A stretch of DNA of 29,295 nt from JARDZI01 sp041639705 (GCA_041639705.1 JBEQBT010000009.1:1-29295); one strand, 5' to 3'. Positions 7,457 to 15,156 are shown, counted from the stretch's first letter. Notes: generated by a model from the letters alone, not told the origin. Made by a program: numbers and translations.

Positions 7457-7668
7457 AGGGTGCTCAAAATTACTTAAAAAGCATGCTTCAAATAAAAATT
7501 TGTGTATTGTCATCCTGAACGTAGTGAAGGATCTTTCCGAAGATCCGATAAGATCCTTCACTGCGTTCAGGATGGCATTAACACTGCAGTTAGCTTTCAT
7601 AGCAATGACAATGCAGGTTCTCAAGCCCAATTACTACATGAAAATATTTTGAGATAGCCCCTTTTTTT
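7457..7668. repeat. Composite inverted-repeat element downstream of folD
   Basis: Outer arms GGGTGCTCAAAAT (7458-7470) and ATTTTGAGATAGCCCC (7646-7661) are imperfect inverted repeats; the right arm is followed by CTTTTTTTC, so the element can act as a terminator for folD. Inside lie two further inverted pairs: ATTGTCAT (7506-7513) with ATGACAAT (7605-7612), and the long hairpin at 7511-7574. It carries no transposase. A non-autonomous, MITE-like element or a nest of two is inferred. Confidence 0.55.
7511..7574. repeat. Long hairpin repeat of the CATCCTGAACG...CGTTCAGGATG type
   Basis: Arms CATCCTGAACGTAGTGAAGG plus ATCT and their near-exact complement meet at a short centre that includes TCCGAAGA. 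The pattern CATCCTGAACGxAGTGAAGGATCT belongs to a widely dispersed bacterial intergenic repeat. Open frames in it give the familiar spurious peptide with SFTTFRMT, which is why no gene is called here. Confidence 0.8.
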
Positions 7669-7691
7669 CTTTTCTTTTATCCATTTCTTAG

Positions 7692-7782
7692 ACTCCACCT
7701 TCTATAAGGTGGAGTTTCCACTTTGTGCTTCAGGTGGGGTAGAGTCCCCACCTGAAGTCTCGATGTTCAGCTTTAGCTGAAC
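7692..7782. repeat. Three tandem hairpins, including copy 2 of the palindromic repeat
   Basis: Hairpin A: ACTCCACCTT-CTAT-AAGGTGGAGT (7692-7715). Hairpin B: CTTCAGGTGGGG-TAGAGT-CCCCACCTGAAG (7728-7757). Hairpin C: GTTCAGCT-TT-AGCTGAAC (7765-7782), which with CGAGTTCACTT repeats the right half of the palindrome at 1744-1783. The block lies between the convergent folD and azoreductase genes, and the repeat runs into the azoreductase stop codon (7791-7793). It can terminate either transcript, but no clean T run follows any stem. Confidence 0.7.
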
Positions 7783-7790
7783 GAGTTCAC

Positions 7791-8396
7791 TTAAAAACTT
7801 TTAGCTTTTTCTTGAGCGTCTTTGATTGCACTACTTAATATTGCAACAACGTCTATACCTATAACATCCAATTCATCTGCAGAAATAGTAGTGAAATCAG
7901 TAATTCCAAGAAATCCCAATATTGTTCTTAAGTATCTATCTCCCATTTCAAATGATGAATAAGGTTCTTTGGAATATTGCCCACCTCTTGCTGTAATGTT
8001 AATTGCCTTTTTTCCTGTACATAAGCCAACTGGACCTGACTCTGTATATTTAAATGTGATTCCAGTTACACAAATATAGTCAATATATGCTTTTAAAATC
8101 CCAGGAATATTCAAATTCCACATTGGCTCTGCTATTACATATTTATCAACTTCAGCAAACTGATAGGTATATTTAAGAATTGGATGTTTTCTGCTTTCCT
8201 CAGTCTTAGGTCCGAAAACAGCATTTATGTCATCTGCTGATAATAGTCCTATACCCTCTTTATATAAATCTAGAGTAATAATTTCATCTCCAGGATGGCT
8301 CTGTTTGTAAGCCTCAATAAAACTATCAGATACCTTAAATGTTCTTGATACTCCCTCAGGTTTAGCATTTGCTTTAATATAAAGCACTTTACTCAT
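7791..8396 (-). CDS. FMN-dependent NADH-azoreductase / NAD(P)H-quinone reductase, AzoR family
   Basis: Cytosolic flavodoxin-fold reductase of 201 residues, the normal AzoR length. The N-terminal beta strand and phosphate-binding loop read VLYIKANAKPEGVSRT. PMWNLNIPGILKAYIDYI is the characteristic FMN/dimer segment, and an ARGGQY loop follows. Such enzymes reduce quinones, azo compounds and nitroaromatics with NAD(P)H, and are often induced by electrophiles. GGAGG lies 10 bases before the ATG. It is monocistronic, with about 100 bases to the next minus-strand gene. The name azoR is used for the family; the physiological substrate is unknown. Confidence 0.88.
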   Translation of the reverse strand: MSKVLYIKANAKPEGVSRTFKVSDSFIEAYKQSHPGDEIITLDLYKEGIGLLSADDINAVFGPKTEESRKHPILKYTYQFAEVDKYVIAEPMWNLNIPGILKAYIDYICVTGITFKYTESGPVGLCTGKKAINITARGGQYSKEPYSSFEMGDRYLRTILGFLGITDFTTISADELDVIGIDVVAILSSAIKDAQEKAKSF

Positions 8397-8432
8397 TTGA
8401 TTTTACCTCCATCTAATCGTATTTAAGATTTT

Positions 8433-8462
8433 CTTCTTAATTTAGTATTTTTAAATTAGAAG
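8433..8462 (-). terminator. Weak A/T-rich hairpin between the ABC operon and the azoreductase gene
   Basis: CTTCTTAATTTA and TAAATTAGAAG form an imperfect A/T-rich stem downstream of the ABC ATPase gene on the minus strand, followed there by AAAATCTTAAA rather than a T run. It may be a weak terminator or part of the azoreductase control region. The 100-base gap holds nothing else that I recognise. Confidence 0.3.
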
Positions 8463-8496
8463 AATTTATTCAATATTGTTTTTTCGAATATGATAC

Positions 8497-9186
8497 CTAG
8501 TTCTTTTCACTCGTTAAGATACCCTTTGAAAGTGTTAGGACTCTTTGAGCAATTTCTTCAACGAATGCGTTGTCATGGGTGACTATAATAATTGCAATGT
8601 TTTGAGCTGCTAAAGCTCTTATTATTTTAGATATTTGCATTCTTAGGGACTCATCCAGAGCAGAAGTTGGCTCATCAAAGCATAATATTGAGGGGTTTAG
8701 CATACAAGCTCTAGCGATTGCTACTCTTTGCTTTTGCCCTCCTGATAACTGATATGGATAACTATTTTCCTTTTCCGCTAATTCTAATTGAGATAGCAGT
8801 TCATAAGCCCGTTTATCAATATCCTCAATGGACTTTTTTTTAAGAAATTGAGGCGCTTGCAGTATATTTTCCTTCACAGTCATATGGGGAAATAGGTTGA
8901 AGTTTTGAAAAACAAACCCAATTTCTTGCCTAATGGTTCGTATTTCTCTTTTAGAAGCATATTGCATTTTACCATCAATTTCCTTACAGAGGTATTGATT
9001 ATTTATTATAATAGATCCATGGTCTGGAGTTTCTAAGCTGTTAAGACATCTTAGCAATGTGGTTTTTCCTTCTCCTGATTTTCCCTTTATACAAACGATT
9101 TCCCCTTTATTTATTTTGAATGTAACACTCTCAAAAATTATTGTATTATCAAAAGATTTGCTCAGATCATTAACTTCTAATGTCAT
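8497..9186 (-). CDS. Polar amino acid ABC transporter ATP-binding protein
   Basis: Cytoplasmic ATPase of 229 residues, GlnQ/HisP class. Walker A GKSGEGKTT (about residues 34-42), Q-loop VFQNFNLFPHM, signature LSGGQKQR, Walker B ILCFDEPTSALD with catalytic Glu, and H-loop VTHDNAF are all intact. AGGAG precedes the ATG at 9186. It is the last gene of a three-gene unit (binding protein, permease, ATPase) and lies 9 bases after the permease stop. The T-box leader at 10769-11060 should control all three genes. Confidence 0.93.
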   Translation of the reverse strand: MTLEVNDLSKSFDNTIIFESVTFKINKGEIVCIKGKSGEGKTTLLRCLNSLETPDHGSIIINNQYLCKEIDGKMQYASKREIRTIRQEIGFVFQNFNLFPHMTVKENILQAPQFLKKKSIEDIDKRAYELLSQLELAEKENSYPYQLSGGQKQRVAIARACMLNPSILCFDEPTSALDESLRMQISKIIRALAAQNIAIIIVTHDNAFVEEIAQRVLTLSKGILTSEKN

Positions 9187-9195
9187 ATTTTTCTC

Positions 9196-9852
9196 CTATC
9201 TATAATAACTAAACTTTTTCTCCACACCATCTAGAATCCTTGTAAGCACTGCAGTAATTGCTAAATATATTAGCCCTATAACTATATATGGGATAAAAGT
9301 AGAGTAGGCATTAGATACAGATTTTGCAGCTTTTAAAATATCACTGACTCCAAGAATATAAACCAGTGAAGTATCCTTTAAAAGGGTTATGACTTCATTT
9401 CCTATTGATGGTAGAACATTTTTAATTACTTGGGGCAATATAATCTTAACGAAAGTATAAGCTTTACTTAAACCTAAAACTGCTGATGCCTCATATTGCC
9501 CTAAGTCAATTGAGTTAATACCTCCTCTAAAAATTTCTGCAAAGTAAGCTGTATAGTTTAATATGAATGCTATATATATTGCCTGGTATCTACTAAAAGC
9601 AAAACCAATATAAGGGACAAAATAAAAACCAAAAAATATAAACATCAGCTGTAATAACAATGGAGTTCCCCTCATAATATAAATGTATATTCCTGTTGCT
9701 TTTGCCACCAATTTATTATTAGACATTCTTAATTTTGCAACAATAATAGATAAAGGAATAGAAATAATAAGGGTTATAAAAAATACACCAATTGTTGCTT
9801 TAAGCCCACTCAAAGTGAGTGGTAATAACATTCTAAAAATTTTCATATCCAT
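9196..9852 (-). CDS. Polar amino acid ABC transporter permease
   Basis: Membrane permease of 218 residues of the HisMQ/GlnP type. The family signature is clear: YIMRGTPLLLQLMFIFFGFY near the N-terminus and the EAA loop YEASAVLGLSKAYTFVKIILPQ, then LLKDTSLVYILG. It has about five membrane helices and probably works as a homodimer, since only one permease gene is present. I chose the ATG at 9852 because AGGAAG sits 8 bases from it, whereas the in-frame GTG at 9861 directly touches that site. Substrate follows the T-box argument: histidine or threonine. Confidence 0.92.
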   Translation of the reverse strand: MDMKIFRMLLPLTLSGLKATIGVFFITLIISIPLSIIVAKLRMSNNKLVAKATGIYIYIMRGTPLLLQLMFIFFGFYFVPYIGFAFSRYQAIYIAFILNYTAYFAEIFRGGINSIDLGQYEASAVLGLSKAYTFVKIILPQVIKNVLPSIGNEVITLLKDTSLVYILGVSDILKAAKSVSNAYSTFIPYIVIGLIYLAITAVLTRILDGVEKKFSYYR

Positions 9853-9881
9853 TTTGTCCACTTCCTACCAGTTTTTTTAGA

Positions 9882-10694
9882 TTAATTTTCTGAAAACCAC
9901 TTTGAATAAATTTTATCATATGTTCCATCCTTGATCATTTCATCAAGAGCTGCATTTAGTTTTTCTAACAATTGAGTATCATCTTTTCTCAAACCTACAG
10001 CATATTCTTCATCACCAAAATTTTCTTTTAATACCTTATAATTCTGCTCTCCCTTTTGCTTCATATAATACCTTGCAAGAACCTCATCTACTACAAGTGC
10101 ATCTGTACGACCTGCTTCTAAATCATTAAAAGCTTCGTTATTTGTAGAAAATTCTATAAGAGCGCCACCCTTTAACGTACTAATAAAATTAGGATCTGAT
10201 TTTACAGCATCAACAGCACTAGATTCTGCTTGGACCGATACAACTTTTCCAGTTAAATCTTTTTTTGTATTTATGCTTGAATTAGCTAAAGTAACAATGA
10301 TTTGACTATTTTCTAAATATGGTTTCGAAAAAGCAACCTTTTCTTTTCTCTCATCAGTAACAGTATAACCATTCCAAATAAAATCTATATTTCCTGCATT
10401 AAGTTCAGTCTCCTTCATAGACCAATCAATTGGTTGAAATTTTATAGCTATATCTAATCTTTTTGCTGCTTCATTTGCTAAGTCAATATCAAAGCCTGCA
10501 AGCTCTCCCTTTTCATTTCTAAAACCCATTGGTGCGAATGTATCATCAAGTCCCATAACTAATGTAGATTTTTCTTTAGTGCTTATATTTGTTGATTTAG
10601 AAGAATTATCACTCTTGGAACAACCTAAAAACACAATAGATATTAATATAAGCATAGTAAATAGTATAATAAATTTTGACACAAATTTTTTCAT
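9882..10694 (-). CDS. Amino acid ABC transporter substrate-binding lipoprotein
   Basis: Extracellular lipid-anchored binding protein of 270 residues. The signal peptide is MKKFVSKFIILFTMLIL... with lipobox FLGC (Cys about 25), followed by a Ser-rich linker. The mature part is a family-3 (HisJ/GlnH-like) solute-binding fold: MGLDDTFAPMGFRNEKGELA, GFDIDLANEAAKRL, then FIWNGYTVTDERKEKV and DALVVDEVLARYY. The ATG follows AAGGAGTG. It is the first gene after the T-box terminator, so it is expressed when the cognate uncharged tRNA accumulates. Fold and role are certain; the amino acid is not. Confidence 0.94.
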   Translation of the reverse strand: MKKFVSKFIILFTMLILISIVFLGCSKSDNSSKSTNISTKEKSTLVMGLDDTFAPMGFRNEKGELAGFDIDLANEAAKRLDIAIKFQPIDWSMKETELNAGNIDFIWNGYTVTDERKEKVAFSKPYLENSQIIVTLANSSINTKKDLTGKVVSVQAESSAVDAVKSDPNFISTLKGGALIEFSTNNEAFNDLEAGRTDALVVDEVLARYYMKQKGEQNYKVLKENFGDEEYAVGLRKDDTQLLEKLNAALDEMIKDGTYDKIYSKWFSEN

Positions 10695-10768
10695 AATATA
10701 ACACTCCTTTTAATAATTAATTTAATTTAATTTTGATCTATCATTTGCCTGGCCAAACAAATAACAAT

Positions 10769-10810
10769 AAAAAAACTCTCATCTCCTAGCATTAGCTAGA
10801 GGACGAGAGT
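10769..10810 (-). terminator. T-box terminator hairpin
   Basis: On the minus strand, ACTCTCGTCCTCTAGC pairs with GCTAGGAGATGAGAGT across a TAAT loop, followed by seven T (10769-10775). The T-box sequence just upstream would form the competing antiterminator when uncharged tRNA binds. Confidence 0.9.
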
Positions 10811-11060
10811 ATTAATCACGTGGTTCCACCTCATTTTATTGATACTTCACAATACCAAACTCATCAAGTACAAAAAATCTATACTTTAGCACATAACGGG
10901 TGCGAGTATCCGAATCAAACTAATCCCAATTAAGGTTTCATCGATTTGCTCAAAGATGTGTTCATTATATGTGTTTATGCATTTTCACCAACCATGCACT
11001 CTCTGAAAAACACTTTTATATTTACTATTTCTTGTCATAGCAATTAGATATTTAATTGAT
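10769..11060 (-). promoter_or_regulatory. T-box leader controlling the amino acid ABC operon
   Basis: Minus-strand features in order: the specifier-loop AGTA motif (11023-11026), CAGAGAG and GGTTGGTGAAAA of the stem I distal end, GAA (10961-10963) with the specifier just after it, TTTGAGC, the T-box AGGTGGAACCACG (10819-10831), and a terminator (10769-10810). By position in the loop (GAA-codon-purine-helix) the codon is CAC, histidine. However, the UGGN bulge reads TGGA, which would pair with a tRNA ending in U73, whereas bacterial tRNA-His usually has C73. Shifting one base gives ACA, threonine, followed by a pyrimidine. The class is certain; the amino acid is not. Confidence 0.94.
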
Positions 11061-11066
11061 TTTATT

Positions 11067-11095
11067 ATAATATCATGATTCTTAAATTGTGTAAA
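11067..11095 (-). promoter_or_regulatory. Probable promoter of the T-box operon
   Basis: Minus strand: TTTACA (11090-11095), 17 bases, TATTAT (11067-11072). A TATAAT three bases further on is an alternative -10 with 20-base spacing. Transcription starting near 11060 gives a leader of normal T-box length. Confidence 0.6.
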
Positions 11096-11178
11096 GACTA
11101 TTTTATAAATATATAAAAAATTTTTTAATATAATATTACTATGAAATGGTCCTATTGATTTAACAATTAACAACACTA

Positions 11179-11230
11179 TTGACATAAAATAAACTTAGAA
11201 GTATTATTTAATTATAACTGGTAACTACCA
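11179..11230 (+). promoter_or_regulatory. gntR promoter with overlapping operator palindrome
   Basis: TTGACA (11179-11184), 17 bases, TATTAT (11202-11207). The palindrome TGGTA-AC-TACCA (11219-11230) begins 12 bases after the -10, over or just past the start point. This is the usual place and shape for a GntR/UTRA autoregulatory site. The same TGGTA/TACCA half-sites recur upstream of agaS. Confidence 0.7.
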
Positions 11231-11254
11231 CTTTATAAGTTTGGAGGTTTTGTA

Positions 11255-11980
11255 ATGTTAGATAAGGAAAGTAAGATACCGCTGTATTCACAGTTAATGG
11301 ATATTTTAATTCATGAAATTCAAAGCGATATGCAAGAAAATGAAAAAATGCTCTCTGAAAGAGAAATTTGTAAAAAGTATGATTTGAGCAGAACAACTGT
11401 AAGACAAACCTTTCAAGAACTTGAGAGAGAAGGATATATTTATATAAAACATGGCAAGGGAGCTTTTGTAGCATCAAATAAGTTCAATCAGAATCTACAG
11501 GGCTTTTACAGCTTTACAGAAGAGATGAAAAAACTAGGTAAGGAACCAACCTCCAAGGTTATAAAATTTGAGATTATTACATCAAATAATGATATTGCAA
11601 AAAAAATGAAGCTTGAAAGCGAGGATTTAGTGTACAAATTTACAAGACTTAGACTTGCCAATGGAGAGAATATGATTGTAGAAACAACCTATGTGCCCTA
11701 TAATCTTTTTCCAGGGATTACAAAGGATGATTTAAATAAGAATCCGCTTTATGACATTTTTAAAGATAGATTTAATACTGTTGTGGAGTATGCAGAGGAA
11801 GTCTTTATTCCTGTTCTAACAAATGAAGATGAAGCTGAAAAATTAAGTATTGGGGTTGGATCTCCGAGTCTTAAAATTAGCAGATATGCGTACAATAGCA
11901 GCGATAAGGTAATTGAATATACAATAAGTATAGCAAGAGGAGACAAATTTAAATATAATATAAAGCTTTTGAAAAAATAA
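11255..11980 (+). CDS. GntR-family transcriptional regulator with UTRA domain (HutC subfamily)
   Basis: Cytosolic DNA-binding protein of 241 residues. The N-terminal winged helix-turn-helix (about residues 5-75) reads IPLYSQLMDILIHEI, LSEREICKKYDLSRTTVRQ and EREGYIYIKHGKGAFVA, the classic GntR pattern. A UTRA ligand-binding domain (about 90-235) follows, with YKFTRLRLANGENMIVETTY and ISRYAYNSSDKVIEYT. UTRA regulators usually bind a phosphorylated sugar or amino sugar. GGAGG precedes the ATG. It lies directly upstream of the aldolase gene in the same direction and most likely represses the whole amino-sugar locus, released by an intermediate such as galactosamine-6-phosphate or tagatose-6-phosphate. 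Confidence 0.9.
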   Translation: MLDKESKIPLYSQLMDILIHEIQSDMQENEKMLSEREICKKYDLSRTTVRQTFQELEREGYIYIKHGKGAFVASNKFNQNLQGFYSFTEEMKKLGKEPTSKVIKFEIITSNNDIAKKMKLESEDLVYKFTRLRLANGENMIVETTYVPYNLFPGITKDDLNKNPLYDIFKDRFNTVVEYAEEVFIPVLTNEDEAEKLSIGVGSPSLKISRYAYNSSDKVIEYTISIARGDKFKYNIKLLKK

Positions 11981-12015
11981 TAAATATACACAATTTTATA
12001 AAATGGAGGAATAAT

Positions 12016-12873
12016 ATGAACAGAATTGCATCTACAAAGGAAATACTAATTAGCGCAATGAATAAGGGCTATGCAGTTCCCGCATTTAATATTCATAATC
12101 TTGAGACTATACAAGCTGTACTTGAAGCAGCTGACAAAATGGGCTCACCAGTGATTGTCGCAGGCACTCCTGGAACTATAGAATATGCTGGTGGAGATTA
12201 TTTAGTAGCTATAGTTAATGCAGCAGTTAAAAAATATGATATTCCAATAGCAATTCATTTAGATCATTTTGAAGATGTTAATGAGATTATAAAATACCTG
12301 GATATGGGCTTTAAATCATGTATGATTGATGCTTCACATGAATCCTTTGAAGAAAATATAAGAATTACAAAGGATGTTGTTAAATATGCTCATAGTCTTG
12401 GAGCAACTGTTGAGGCTGAGCTTGGAAGGCTAGAAGGACAGGAGGATAACATTGTTGTAAATGAGGAAAATGCAGCCTTCACCAACCCTAAAAGTGCAGT
12501 TGAATTTGTAGAAAGAACTGGAATAGATTCTCTTGCAGTAGCTATAGGAACAGCACATGGATTGTATAAGGGTGAACCAAAGCTTGACTTTGAAAGGTTA
12601 AAAGCAATAAGAAAACTTGTATCAATACCACTTGTGCTGCATGGAGCTTCAGATGTACCGGATGAAATGGTTAAAAGGACTATAGAATATGGAATAAACA
12701 AAGTAAATGTGGCTACAGATCTAAAGATTCCATTTGCAAATGCAATAAAGCAATATTTTAATGAACACCCAGATGCTAACGATCCTAGAAAATATATAAC
12801 TCCTGCAAAGAAAGCAATGATGGAAGTAGTAAAGCATAAGATAGAAGTCTGTGGAAGTGCAAATAGGGTGTAG
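12016..12873 (+). CDS. Class II aldolase, tagatose/fructose-bisphosphate type (GatY/KbaY-like)
   Basis: Cytosolic zinc-dependent aldolase of 285 residues, predicted to cleave tagatose-1,6-bisphosphate into glyceraldehyde-3-phosphate and dihydroxyacetone phosphate. HLDH at residues 81-84 supplies the catalytic Asp83 and zinc ligand His84. Further ligands lie in AIGTAHGLYKG (with the preceding EAELGRLEGQED block) and LVLHGASDVPDE, and the phosphate-binding NVATDLK is present. Length and motifs match GatY/KbaY (284-286 residues) better than the longer FbaA. GGAGG precedes the ATG. The stop is one base from the start of the kinase gene, so the two are translationally coupled, and the kinase product should be the aldolase substrate. 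Fructose-bisphosphate is the alternative substrate. Confidence 0.9.
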   Translation: MNRIASTKEILISAMNKGYAVPAFNIHNLETIQAVLEAADKMGSPVIVAGTPGTIEYAGGDYLVAIVNAAVKKYDIPIAIHLDHFEDVNEIIKYLDMGFKSCMIDASHESFEENIRITKDVVKYAHSLGATVEAELGRLEGQEDNIVVNEENAAFTNPKSAVEFVERTGIDSLAVAIGTAHGLYKGEPKLDFERLKAIRKLVSIPLVLHGASDVPDEMVKRTIEYGINKVNVATDLKIPFANAIKQYFNEHPDANDPRKYITPAKKAMMEVVKHKIEVCGSANRV

Positions 12874-12874
12874 T

Positions 12875-13816
12875 ATGATAACTACAGTTACATTTAACCC
12901 AGCTATTGATAAAAGGTATTATATTAAAAGCATTGTAATTGGGGAGGTTCAGAGGGTTATAGATGTTGAAAATACTGCTGGCGGTAAGGGTCTTAATGTC
13001 TCACGTGTTGCAGCAATACTCGGAGAAAAGGTTTCTGCAACTGGTTTCCTTGGAGGTACAAATGGCCAGTTTGTAGAAGAGGAAATCTCAAGAATAGGAA
13101 TTGAAAGTAGGTTCTACAAAATAAAAGGTCAGACAAGGTGCTGCCTTGCTATAATTGATAGTGAAGGTAAACAGACGGAGTTCCTTGAACCTGGGCCAGA
13201 AATTGATGTGAAAGATTTTGAAGGTTGGCTAAAAATATATGAAGAACTTCTTGAAAACACTGATGTTGTGACGGCTTCTGGGAGCCTTCCTTTGGGACTG
13301 GATACTAATTCATATGGAAGGATAATTCATATGGCAAAAGTGAGAGGAATAAAATTTTTTCTTGATACAAGCGGAAATGCCCTGCTTGAAGGGGCAGAGG
13401 CAAAGCCATATTTTTTAAAACCTAATTTGGATGAGATAAGTCTAATAACTGGTAAGATCATAAACACTCAAATAGATATATTAAAGGGAATTAAGTACCT
13501 TAATGAAAAGGGTGTTGAGCTTGTTACAGTTTCCATGGGAAAGGATGGTTCTATATCAGGCTATAAGGGTAATTACTATAGGGTAATTTCGCCTGAAATA
13601 AATGCTGTAAACTCTGTTGGTTCAGGTGATTCCTTTACTGCAGGTATGGCTGTTGCACACAATAGGGGAATGAATATAATTAACTCAATAAGGTTTGCAT
13701 CTGCATGTGGTGCTGCTAATGCTATGGAAAACAGGACAGGATATGTAAGAATTGAAAATGTTGAAAAAATATTTAAAGAGACCAAAGTAGTAAATATTAG
13801 GAATACTAAGGTATAG
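12875..13816 (+). CDS. PfkB-family sugar-phosphate kinase (tagatose-6-phosphate / fructose-1-phosphate kinase type)
   Basis: Cytosolic ribokinase-fold kinase of 313 residues in the LacC/FruK group. It has the NPAID start, the substrate loop AGGKGLNVSRVAAILG (about residues 35-50), FLGGTNGQFVEEEI, the KPNLDEIS segment, and the anion hole and catalytic Asp in NSVGSGDSFTAGMA. In this locus the expected reaction is tagatose-6-phosphate plus ATP to tagatose-1,6-bisphosphate. The ATG at 12875, one base after the aldolase stop, is chosen because the frame aligns with FruK/LacC from residue 1 (ITTVTFNPAID); the longer frame to 12851 would overlap the aldolase end. A 190-base gap with a large inverted repeat separates it from agaS. 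Confidence 0.9.
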   Translation: MITTVTFNPAIDKRYYIKSIVIGEVQRVIDVENTAGGKGLNVSRVAAILGEKVSATGFLGGTNGQFVEEEISRIGIESRFYKIKGQTRCCLAIIDSEGKQTEFLEPGPEIDVKDFEGWLKIYEELLENTDVVTASGSLPLGLDTNSYGRIIHMAKVRGIKFFLDTSGNALLEGAEAKPYFLKPNLDEISLITGKIINTQIDILKGIKYLNEKGVELVTVSMGKDGSISGYKGNYYRVISPEINAVNSVGSGDSFTAGMAVAHNRGMNIINSIRFASACGAANAMENRTGYVRIENVEKIFKETKVVNIRNTKV

Positions 13817-13903
13817 CTTTTCATATGGAATTGACATAAATAATAATTCTAATTCATAAATTTACATTGATTATAATTATAAACAAAAAAGTCTGTACAA
13901 ATA

Positions 13904-13959
13904 TGGTACTCAAGTGGTATTATTAATGAGAACCATTTTATAATACCACTTAAGTACCA
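13904..13959. promoter_or_regulatory. 20-bp inverted repeat with four TGGTA/TACCA half-sites upstream of agaS
   Basis: Left arm 13904-13923 and right arm 13940-13959 are complementary at 19 of 20 positions around a 16-base centre. TGGTA lies at 13904 and 13915, TACCA at 13944 and 13955. The same half-sites form the palindrome at 11219-11230 in front of gntR, so this is probably an operator of the locus regulator. It could also fold as an RNA hairpin that attenuates the agaS-PTS transcript, but no T run follows. A TTGACA at 13831 lacks a good -10 at 17 bases, so the promoter is unclear. Confidence 0.6.
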
Positions 13960-14007
13960 ATAAAATTTTGAGAAATAAAATTTTTGCCTGTTAGGAGATG
14001 TGGAAAT

Positions 14008-15156
14008 ATGGACACAATGTTTGGGTTCAACCCAGAGGATATAAAGAAAAGTAATATGAAATATACTATTAAGGAAATCTCAAGCCAAAAGGAAGTTTGG
14101 ATAAGTGTATATAACAAGATAAAGCTTAGAAAAAATGAAATTCAAACTTTTGTTGACAGGTTTGACAGAGATACAAGGATTATATTTACTGGTGCTGGAA
14201 GTTCTGGTTTTATAGGAGATTCACTTGCTCCAATTGTAAGAAAAGAATTTAACTTTACCGATGTTGAATCAGTTCACTCAACTGACATAGTTGGAGCTCC
14301 AGAGCAATATTTAAACAAGGATAAAAGGACGGTTCTTGTATCCTTTGGCAGATCAGGAAATAGTCCTGAGAGCATAGCTGCAATCGATATTGCAAACAGT
14401 AAGGTTGATGAAATATATCATATAATAATATCCTGTAATCCTAATGGCGGACTAAGCGAAAGAATAAATGACAGAACTTTGAATCTTGTATTTGAAGAGC
14501 TCTCTAATGATAGTTTTGTAATGACCAGTAGTGTAACTGGCATGATGCTCGCTGCATATAGTATTTTTGCCATCGAAAAGGATTTAACAGATGAAGTAGA
14601 ATGTATTTCTTTTTATGCAAAGGAAATAATAGAAAATAAATACAAAGCTATAGCTGACTTACTTAATACAAATGTCAACAGGCTTGTTGTCTTAGGAGCT
14701 GGAAATTTGTTTGGAGCAGCAAGAGAATCTGCACTAAAAAGTATAGAGCTTACAGCTGGGAATATGATGACATGGTATGATAGTCCAATGGGTTTTAGAC
14801 ATGGTCCAAAGGCTATGCTTAATGAAAATACATTAATATTATTTTATGTTTCAAACAATGATTATACAAGAAAATATGATATTGATATGCTAAAGGAATT
14901 GTCAAGATCCCCAAAGCATAAGTTAATTGCAGTATCAGATAAGTATTATGAAAATGTTGAAGAATGCTGTGATTTATATTTATATAATTCCAAAGACAGA
15001 GAACTTGGTGAAGCTTTTACACCATATACTGATATACTTACAGCACAAATACTTGCACTGTTTGCCTCTGTAAAGTTTGGATGTACACCAGATAATCCAT
15101 TTCCAAATGGGGAAGTAAACAGGGTTGTTCAGGGAGTAATAATTCATAAGTTATAG
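14008..15156 (+). CDS. agaS: AgaS, galactosamine-6-phosphate deaminase/isomerase (SIS family)
   Basis: Cytosolic enzyme of 382 residues, essentially the length of E. coli AgaS (384), with tandem SIS domains. Shared blocks are FTGAGSSGFIGDSLAP, LVSFGRSGNSPESIAA, MTSSVTGMM, RESALKSIELTAG, YDSPMGFRHGPK and the C-terminal GEVNRVVQGVIIH. AgaS converts galactosamine-6-phosphate to tagatose-6-phosphate and ammonia. The neighbouring kinase and aldolase would consume the tagatose-6-phosphate, and the PTS genes directly downstream would deliver the phosphorylated amino sugar. The ATG at 14008 has AGGAGA 9 bases upstream; the longer frame from a TTG at 13984 would include that site. Family assignment is strong; the exact amino sugar is inferred. 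Confidence 0.92.
   Translation: MDTMFGFNPEDIKKSNMKYTIKEISSQKEVWISVYNKIKLRKNEIQTFVDRFDRDTRIIFTGAGSSGFIGDSLAPIVRKEFNFTDVESVHSTDIVGAPEQYLNKDKRTVLVSFGRSGNSPESIAAIDIANSKVDEIYHIIISCNPNGGLSERINDRTLNLVFEELSNDSFVMTSSVTGMMLAAYSIFAIEKDLTDEVECISFYAKEIIENKYKAIADLLNTNVNRLVVLGAGNLFGAARESALKSIELTAGNMMTWYDSPMGFRHGPKAMLNENTLILFYVSNNDYTRKYDIDMLKELSRSPKHKLIAVSDKYYENVEECCDLYLYNSKDRELGEAFTPYTDILTAQILALFASVKFGCTPDNPFPNGEVNRVVQGVIIHKL

Noticed and set aside
7376..7630. Minus-strand open frame of 84 codons
   Set aside because: It runs through the long hairpin repeat and gives the typical spurious repeat peptide (SFTTFRMT). It has no ribosome site or family resemblance.
10981..11185. Minus-strand open frame in the T-box leader
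   Set aside because: It lies within the RNA leader and its promoter; no ribosome site and no protein motif.
11208..11477. Minus-strand frame opposite the start of gntR
   Set aside because: Antisense shadow of a gene with clear GntR motifs and ribosome site.
13904..13959. Intrinsic terminator after the kinase gene
   Set aside because: The stem is long but A/T-rich, has a 16-base centre and no T run; the repeated TGGTA half-sites favour an operator.
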